Origin: Desulfarculus sp.
GTDB lineage: Bacteria; Desulfobacterota; Desulfarculia; Desulfarculales; Desulfarculaceae
Reading direction: 5' to 3'
DNA: 10,000 nucleotides
Assembly (NCBI GenBank): GCA_020216805.1
Contig: JAIWNN010000107.1
Location: 1 to 10,000 of the forward strand
In this document: in pieces, positions 5,627-10,000 of the stretch
Position numbering within the stretch: the first letter of the stretch is position 1
How the letters are laid out: each line of letters opens with the position of its first letter
Made by a program: the position numbers and the translations under genes
Notes under the pieces: model-generated
The model's database searches: none
What the model saw: the letters and a program-made list of their open reading frames with translations, nothing else
Told to the model about the DNA's origin: nothing

Positions 5627-6094
5627 ATGCGTTCCAGGGAGCACTTGCTTGCGTCCGTCCCCTTGCTGGGTCTTTGGCTGGCAGGCGGCGGCGACCTGCC
5701 CCAGGCTGCTGCTGCTGCTGCGGCCAGCTTGCTGGTGGACCTGGACCACCTGCCCGACTATCTTTGGTGGCGGCGGGGCTGGGGCGGGCTCCAGGACTTT
5801 TTCGCCTCTTTCCACGCCCATCGGGTGACATGCCTGGCTCTGCCGGCCCATTCCTGGGAGCTGCTGGCCCTGGCCGCGATCCTGGTCTGGCGGGCGGGAT
5901 GGCCGGATTGGCCGGCGGCCCTGGTCTGCGGTTGGGCCTACCACCTGGCCTGGGACCAGCTCACCAACCCAGTGGGCTGGCCGTTCTACTTTCTGGGCCA
6001 TCGCCTGGCCCATGGCTGCGACCGCCGCCGGCTGCCGGTGACCGGGGGGATGGCGCCGCGCGCCGGTCTTGACAGAAGTGACCCATCTGACTAG
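5627..6094 (+). CDS. small membrane protein with His/Asp motifs, YdjM/DUF457-like
   Basis: The 155-residue product has several hydrophobic segments (about 7-20, 26-38, 68-90 and 95-110) with conserved-looking polar residues between them. These are VDLDHLPD (37-44; Asp38, Asp40, His41, Asp44), FHAHR (62-66), PAHSWE (73-78) and YHLAWDQ (105-111). Acid-rich DxDHxxD followed by H-x-H and AHS motifs in a membrane protein resembles the YdjM/DUF457 group, often labelled membrane-bound metal-dependent hydrolases. No reaction is established for it, so I claim only the resemblance. The start at ATG 5627 is chosen because GGAGG (5614-5618) lies 8 bases upstream; ATG 5612 would swallow that site. Residues 27-33 are a run of alanines encoded by a GCT/GCG repeat. 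The last 20 residues are charged and variable-looking. The 3' end also carries the -35 of the next promoter. Confidence 0.68.
   Translation: MRSREHLLASVPLLGLWLAGGGDLPQAAAAAAASLLVDLDHLPDYLWWRRGWGGLQDFFASFHAHRVTCLALPAHSWELLALAAILVWRAGWPDWPAALVCGWAYHLAWDQLTNPVGWPFYFLGHRLAHGCDRRRLPVTGGMAPRAGLDRSDPSD
5705..5720 (+). repeat. (GCT)5 trinucleotide repeat inside a coding region
   Basis: Five GCT units encode part of the alanine run (residues 27-33) of the small membrane protein. Changes in unit number would stay in frame, so it could vary in length without breaking the gene. Confidence 0.6.
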
Positions 6095-6097
6095 GGT
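6069..6097 (+). promoter_or_regulatory. candidate promoter of the LIV transport operon
   Basis: A perfect TTGACA (6069-6074) is followed after exactly 17 bases by TAGGGT (6092-6097), which keeps the key T, A and final T of TATAAT but only 3 of 6 bases overall. The expected start near 6104 would give a leader of about 57 bases. The whole -35 lies inside the 3' end of the preceding gene, and the -10 begins on its stop codon. The weak -10 would suit a regulated promoter. Confidence 0.4.
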
Positions 6098-6160
6098 GGA
6101 ATGACATTTCGGGTGCTGCCATCAGCGCCCATTCATCCCCCAAGCCCGTGAGGTGAGACG

Positions 6161-7324
6161 ATGCCCCGCTTGCACTCCGCCGGCGCGCGGGCCCTTTTGT
6201 GGGCGGTGATCGCTTTGGCCCTGGGCGCGGGCTGGTCCGCTACATCCGCGGCCGAGCCGGCGCCTCTCAAGGTGGGCGTGAACCTGCCCATGACCGGCGC
6301 GGTCTCGGCCTATGGCCAGATGATCTGGGCGGGCATCCAACTGGCCCAGGAGATGCGCCCCACGGCCCTGGGCCGGACGGTGCAACTGGTGCTGGTCGAC
6401 AACAAGAGCGACGCCGCCGAGGCGGCCAACGCCATGAACCGGCTGGTGGATAAAGAGGGGGTGGTGGCGGTGCTGGGGCCGGCCACCAGCACCCGGGCCC
6501 TGGCCGCGGCCGCCATCGCCGAGCAGCGCCAGGTGCCCATGATCACCCCCACCGCCACCAACCCCACCATCACCCAGGGCCGGCGGTACGCCTTCCGGGT
6601 CTGCTTCATCGACCCCTTTCAGGGCCAGGTGGCGGCCCGCTACGCCTACCACAACCTCAAGTTTCGCAAGGCCGCCATCCTCACCGACGCCAGCCAGGAC
6701 TACGCCGTGGCCCTGGCCGCCTACTTCAAGCGCGAGTTCCAGAAGCTGGGGGGGGTGGTGGTGGTGGAGGCCAAGTGCAACACCAACGACCAGGATTTCT
6801 CGGCCCAGCTGGGCACCATCAAGGCCACCGACGCCGAGATCCTCTATCTGCCCAATTACTACACCGAGGACGCCTTGGTGGCCCGCCAGTGCCGCGAGTT
6901 GGGCCTGAACCTGCCCATCCTCTCCGGCGATGGGGCCCAGGCCCCGGAGCTGTTGAAGATCGGCGGGTCGGCGGTGGAGGGTCTGACCTTCACCGCCCAT
7001 TTCCACCGCGACGCCGCCACCAGCCCCACCGCGGCCGGGTTCCTGGCCCTCTATGACCGCAGGCGCCAGGCCGGGAACCTGAAGGAGGATCTGACCGGGT
7101 TCCACTCCCTGGGGGCCGACGCCTACCTGGCGTTGGTGGACGCCCTGAACCGGGCTGGCTCCAGCGAGGGGCCCAAGCTGCGCCAGGCCCTGGCCAGCAC
7201 CCAGGGCCTGGTCGGAGTCACCGGTGCCCTCAACATCGGACCCGATGGCAACGCGGTCAAGAGCGTGGCCATGCTGCGGGTCAAGAACGGCCAGTTCGAG
7301 TTCGTGACCACCATCGAGCCCTAG
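6161..7324 (+). CDS. livK: branched-chain-amino-acid-type ABC transporter substrate-binding protein (first copy)
   Basis: This 387-residue periplasmic binding protein belongs to the LivK/Peripla_BP_6 family, which captures branched-chain amino acids or related small compounds for a LivHMGF importer. Residues 1-30 are a Sec signal peptide, likely cut near SATSA/AEPA. The mature part opens with LKVGVNLPMTGAVSAYGQ (36-53). The ligand-cleft segments GPATST (106-111) and ITPTATNP (128-135) are in their usual places, and SGDGAQ (255-260) is in the second lobe. AGGTGA (6151-6156) lies 4 bases before ATG 6161. The next gene is a paralogue, with identical segments YAFRVCFIDPFQGQV and NTNDQDFSAQL, so the pair arose by tandem duplication. 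True substrate cannot be read from sequence; many family members bind other amino acids, amides or aromatic acids. Confidence 0.93.
   Translation: MPRLHSAGARALLWAVIALALGAGWSATSAAEPAPLKVGVNLPMTGAVSAYGQMIWAGIQLAQEMRPTALGRTVQLVLVDNKSDAAEAANAMNRLVDKEGVVAVLGPATSTRALAAAAIAEQRQVPMITPTATNPTITQGRRYAFRVCFIDPFQGQVAARYAYHNLKFRKAAILTDASQDYAVALAAYFKREFQKLGGVVVVEAKCNTNDQDFSAQLGTIKATDAEILYLPNYYTEDALVARQCRELGLNLPILSGDGAQAPELLKIGGSAVEGLTFTAHFHRDAATSPTAAGFLALYDRRRQAGNLKEDLTGFHSLGADAYLALVDALNRAGSSEGPKLRQALASTQGLVGVTGALNIGPDGNAVKSVAMLRVKNGQFEFVTTIEP
6586..6612 (+). repeat. 27-bp direct repeat shared by the two binding-protein genes
   Basis: Bases 6586-6612 are identical to 7761-7787, and the next 25 or so bases differ at only a few positions. 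Both encode the start of the YAFRVCFIDPFQGQV segment. Synonymous positions are also unchanged across 27 bases, whereas most of the two genes have diverged. Confidence 0.8.
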
Positions 7325-7359
7325 CGCCGGGGGTTACCATGGCGCGGCAAGGAAAGAAC

Positions 7360-8481
7360 ATGAAGCGATTCGCCCATCTTCTCTGCGGCCTGCTGGCCAT
7401 CTGCCTGCTGACCCCCTTGTCCGCCGGCGCGGCCGAGCCGGTCAAGCTGGGTCTGTTGCTGCCCATCACCGGCAGCAACGCCCCCTACGGCCAGAACGCC
7501 TTGCGCGGCTTCAAGCTGGCCCAGGAGGCCCGGCCCACGGTCCTGGGCCGGCCGGTGGAGTACGTGGTGGTGGACAACAAATCCGACAACATCGAGTGCA
7601 GCAACGCCGCCAGCCGCCTGATCCAGAAAGACAAGGTGGCGGCCATCGTCGGCCCGCTGTCGAGCAAGAACGCCCTGGCCGCCGCCCCCCTGTGCGAGGC
7701 GGCCAAGGTGCCCATGATCAGCCCCTGGGCCACCAACCCGCTGGTCACCCAGGGCCGCAAGTACGCCTTCCGGGTCTGCTTCATCGATCCCTTCCAGGGT
7801 CAGGTGGGGGCCAATTACGCCTTCAACGAGCTCAAGGCCCGCACCGCGGCCCTGATGGTGGACGTGTCCCAGGACTACTGCGTTGGCATCAGCGGCTTTT
7901 TCGAGCGCGCCTTCACCAAGCTGGGCGGCAAGATCGTGCTCAAGACCATGTACAACACCAACGACCAGGACTTCAGCGCCCAGTTGGCGGCGATCAAGCA
8001 GGCCAAGCCCGACATTCTCTACGTGCCGGCCTACTTCACCGAGGGCGCGCTCATCGCCCGCCAGGCCCGGGAGCTGGGCGTGAACATCCCCATGCTGGGC
8101 GGCGACGCCAGCCAGGCCGACGAGCTGATCAAGATCGGCGGGGAGGCGGTGGAGGGTTTGGCCTTCACCACCCATTTCGACGAGCAGGGGGTGACCACCG
8201 AATCCGGCAAGGCTTTCGTCAAGAACTACCGCCAGCTATATAACGAGGCTCCGGACTCCTGCAGCGCCCTGACCTATGACGCCTACAACGTCCTGCTGGA
8301 CGCCATCGAGCGCCAGCAGTCCCTGGACCCCGAGGCGCTGGTCAAGGGTCTGGAGGCCACCAAGGACTTCCCCGGTGTCACCGGGGTGATGACCCTGGTG
8401 GCGCACGACGCGGTCAAGCCGGCGGTGATCTTGCACGTGGACAAGGGCAAGTTCAGCTTTCTGACCACGGTGCAGCCCTAG
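7360..8481 (+). CDS. livK: branched-chain-amino-acid-type ABC transporter substrate-binding protein (second copy)
   Basis: A second LivK/Peripla_BP_6 protein, 373 residues from ATG 7360, which has AAGGAA 6 bases upstream. An in-frame ATG at 7339 would only add MARQGKN ahead of the basic start MKRF and is less well supplied with a ribosome site. Residues 1-25 are a signal peptide (MKRFAHLLCGLLAICLLTPL, then SAGAA). The mature domain opens VKLGLLLPITGSNAPYGQ (28-45). Cleft segments are GPLSSK (98-103), ISPWATNP (120-127) and GGDASQ (247-252). Compared with the first copy, ATST becomes LSSK and PTATNP becomes PWATNP, so the ligands probably differ in detail. It lies 35 bases after the first copy with no hairpin between, so co-transcription is likely. 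Two binding proteins serving one LivHM pair is a known arrangement. Confidence 0.93.
   Translation: MKRFAHLLCGLLAICLLTPLSAGAAEPVKLGLLLPITGSNAPYGQNALRGFKLAQEARPTVLGRPVEYVVVDNKSDNIECSNAASRLIQKDKVAAIVGPLSSKNALAAAPLCEAAKVPMISPWATNPLVTQGRKYAFRVCFIDPFQGQVGANYAFNELKARTAALMVDVSQDYCVGISGFFERAFTKLGGKIVLKTMYNTNDQDFSAQLAAIKQAKPDILYVPAYFTEGALIARQARELGVNIPMLGGDASQADELIKIGGEAVEGLAFTTHFDEQGVTTESGKAFVKNYRQLYNEAPDSCSALTYDAYNVLLDAIERQQSLDPEALVKGLEATKDFPGVTGVMTLVAHDAVKPAVILHVDKGKFSFLTTVQP
7761..7787 (+). repeat. second copy of the 27-bp direct repeat
   Basis: Identical to 6586-6612 in the first binding-protein gene; see that entry. Confidence 0.8.
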
Positions 8482-8541
8482 CCGTCCGCGACCGGCGCCC
8501 CCCGGCGTCCATCAACCAGGAAAACGATAGACCGACCCCGC

Positions 8542-9420
8542 ATGGACGCCCTGCAACAGATCATCAACGGCCTGACCCTGGGCAGCCTCTACGCCCTGAT
8601 CGCCATCGGCTACACCATGGTCTACGGCATCCTGCGCCTGATCAACTTCGCCCATGGCGACGTGTTGATGGTGGGCTGCTATCTGGCCTGGTTCGGGGCG
8701 GTCATGTTCGGCCTGCCCTGGTGGGCGGCCCTGATGGGCTCCATGGCCTTGACCGCCCTGTTGGGGGTGCTCATCGACCAGGGGGCCTACCGCCCCCTGC
8801 GCCAGGCCCCGCGCATCAGCGCGCTGATCACCGCCATCGGGGTCAGCTTCCTGCTGGAGAACCTGGGCCTGGTGGTCTTCGGCGGGCGGCCCAAGGCCTT
8901 CCAGCGCCCCGAGGTCTTCAACCAGCTTCTACAGTGGGGCGATCTGCGCCTCCTCTCCCTGTCCCTCTGGGTGCCGATCATCACCGCCCTGATCCTGGCG
9001 GGCCTGTTGTTCATCATCCACCGCACCCGTCTGGGCATGGCCATGCGCGCTCTCTCGCGCGATCTGGTCACGGTGCAGCTAATGGGCATCGACACCAACC
9101 GGGTGGTGGCCGCCACCTTCGCCCTGGGCTCGGCCCTGGCCGCGGCCGGCGGCGTCTTCTGGGCCATGAAATACCCTCAGATCAACCCCCTGATGGGCGT
9201 CCTGCCCGGGCTCAAGGCCTTCGTGGCCGCGGTGCTGGGTGGCATCGGCAACGTCACGGGGGCGCTGTTGGGCGGGCTGGTGCTGGGCATGAGCGAGATC
9301 CTGCTGGTGGCCTGGCTGCCGGAGCTGGCCGGCTACCGCGACGCCCTGGCCTTCGTCCTGCTGATCGGCATCCTCATCTTCCGGCCCACCGGCATCATGG
9401 GCGAGGAGCTGCCGGAATGA
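8542..9420 (+). CDS. livH: LIV-type ABC transporter permease LivH
   Basis: The 292-residue inner-membrane permease is one half of the LivHM translocation channel. The N-terminus DALQQIINGLTLGSLYALIA (2-21) and INFAHGD (34-40) are family signatures. RALSRDLVTVQLMGID (169-184) corresponds to the cytoplasmic coupling loop that contacts the ATPases. LGGIGNVTGALLGG (232-245) and RPTGIMGE (281-288) are the conserved C-terminal elements. Length is normal, with about eight hydrophobic segments. The only ribosome-like sequence, AGGAAAA (8518-8524), is rather far (17 bases) from ATG 8542, but no other start is available without losing the signature. A 60-base gap follows the second binding protein; livM overlaps its stop by ATGA, indicating translational coupling. 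Confidence 0.96.
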   Translation: MDALQQIINGLTLGSLYALIAIGYTMVYGILRLINFAHGDVLMVGCYLAWFGAVMFGLPWWAALMGSMALTALLGVLIDQGAYRPLRQAPRISALITAIGVSFLLENLGLVVFGGRPKAFQRPEVFNQLLQWGDLRLLSLSLWVPIITALILAGLLFIIHRTRLGMAMRALSRDLVTVQLMGIDTNRVVAATFALGSALAAAGGVFWAMKYPQINPLMGVLPGLKAFVAAVLGGIGNVTGALLGGLVLGMSEILLVAWLPELAGYRDALAFVLLIGILIFRPTGIMGEELPE

Positions 9421-10000
9421 GCCGTGTTTCCCGCTGGTTCGATCCCGGCCCCCTGCCGGCCCAGTCCGAAAGCCGGGGCCGCGACAGCGGCCTGACCATC
9501 CTGGCCTGCCTGGGCCTGGCCGCCCTGCTCTGGCTGATCGAGAACCAAGGCGGCGGCTACGTGGTGCACATGACCACCTTGGCCGGTCTGTTCACGGTGC
9601 TGGCGGTCAGCTACAACCTGATCAACGGCGTCACCGGCCAGTTCAGCCTGGAGCCCAACGCCTTCGTGGCCTGCGGGGCCTACGTCACCGCCTTGCTGAC
9701 GCTCTCGCCGGCCGAGAAGCAGATGACCTTCATCCTGGAGCCGCTGGTCTGGCCCTTCGCCGTGGTCAGCCTCTGTTTGCCGCTGGCGCTGGTCATCGCC
9801 GGCCTGGCCACCACCCTGATGGCCTTCATGATGGGTTTTCCCGTGTTCCGGGTGCGGGGCGACTATCTGGCCATCGTCACCCTGGGCTTCGGCGAGGTGA
9901 TCCGGGTCATCGCCAACAACGCCCAGTCGGTGACCAACGGTCCTTTGGGCCTGAAGGGCATTCCCCACCTGACCAACATCTGGTGGGCCTGGGGCCTGGC
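9417..10000 (+). CDS. livM: LIV-type ABC transporter permease LivM (3' end outside window)
   Basis: The ATG at 9417 overlaps the livH stop (ATGA). The open frame runs to the window edge, showing 194 residues of a permease expected to exceed 300. Residues 1-24 are a charged cytoplasmic start; hydrophobic segments follow about 25-41, 55-70, 82-96, 108-140. Family signatures are YNLINGVTGQFSLEPNAF (66-83), FRVRGDYLAIVTLGFGE (144-160) and TNGPLGLKGIP (173-183), the latter being the conserved loop of LivM. It forms the second half of the channel with LivH. The segment SLEPNAF stands where many LivM proteins have SLGHAAF-like residues. livG and livF would be expected to follow. Confidence 0.93.
   Translation, partial: MSRVSRWFDPGPLPAQSESRGRDSGLTILACLGLAALLWLIENQGGGYVVHMTTLAGLFTVLAVSYNLINGVTGQFSLEPNAFVACGAYVTALLTLSPAEKQMTFILEPLVWPFAVVSLCLPLALVIAGLATTLMAFMMGFPVFRVRGDYLAIVTLGFGEVIRVIANNAQSVTNGPLGLKGIPHLTNIWWAWGL

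Noticed and set aside
4731..5828. Plus-strand open frame across the diguanylate cyclase and the divergent gap
   Set aside because: His/Gln/Ala-rich antisense of the GAF-GGDEF gene that also runs into the membrane-protein gene in another frame; no domain visible.
6122..8175. Two long minus-strand open frames opposite the binding-protein genes
   Set aside because: They resemble each other only because the two sense genes are paralogues; translations are Gly/His/Gln-rich without family features.
9333..9968. Minus-strand open frame opposite livH/livM
   Set aside because: Antisense of two well-supported permease genes; product is Gln/His/Gly-rich with no membrane segments or motifs.
1..10000. 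Search for CRISPR arrays, insertion sequences, tRNA or rRNA genes and phage genes
   Set aside because: No regularly spaced repeats, no transposase- or integrase-like product, and no recognisable structural RNA were seen by eye on either strand.

Overview
The window is strongly G+C-rich DNA from a diderm (Gram-negative) bacterium. An outer-membrane lipoprotein carrier (LolA-type), a periplasmic HtrA/Do protease and a near-consensus sigma-54 promoter all fit that. Gene styles and the tandem branched-chain-amino-acid-type (LIV) transport genes would suit a high-GC Desulfobacterota (Desulfarculales-like) lineage, but this is inference and no marker in the window settles it. Coding density is high. 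Third-position G/C makes long, spurious antisense frames common.

Layout: (a) 1-74 may be the 3' end of an unknown upstream gene. (b) 157-2077 carries a plus-strand two-PDZ Do-family protease and a PaaI-type hotdog thioesterase. (c) 2134-3043 is a minus-strand LolA-like gene with an intrinsic terminator on its own 3' side and a Pro/Ala-rich insert after its signal segment. (d) 3181-3635 is a compact, apparently self-contained unit: an inverted repeat, a near-consensus sigma-54 -24/-12 promoter, a 61-codon ORF with a good ribosome site, and a perfect 14-bp stem hairpin. (e) 3645-4366 is a CBS-domain regulator behind a sigma-70-type promoter that is overlaid by two palindromes. (f) 4389-5513 (minus) is a GAF-GGDEF diguanylate cyclase starting at TTG. 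It is divergent from a small His/Asp-rich membrane protein at 5627-6094 that resembles the YdjM/DUF457 group. (g) 6161-10000 is a LIV-type ABC importer locus: two tandem paralogous substrate-binding proteins, a LivH permease, and a LivM permease that overlaps livH by ATGA and runs off the window. The ATPase genes (livG, livF) would be expected just beyond the right edge.

How they fit together: the transport block is one probable operon, led by a candidate promoter (TTGACA) that lies inside the end of the preceding gene. The two binding proteins probably feed one permease pair with related ligands. The protease and LolA genes both serve envelope maintenance but are convergent and separately transcribed. 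The diguanylate cyclase and CBS protein are signalling genes with no visible direct partner. The observation most worth following is the sigma-54-type unit at 3181-3635, whose small product I do not recognise.
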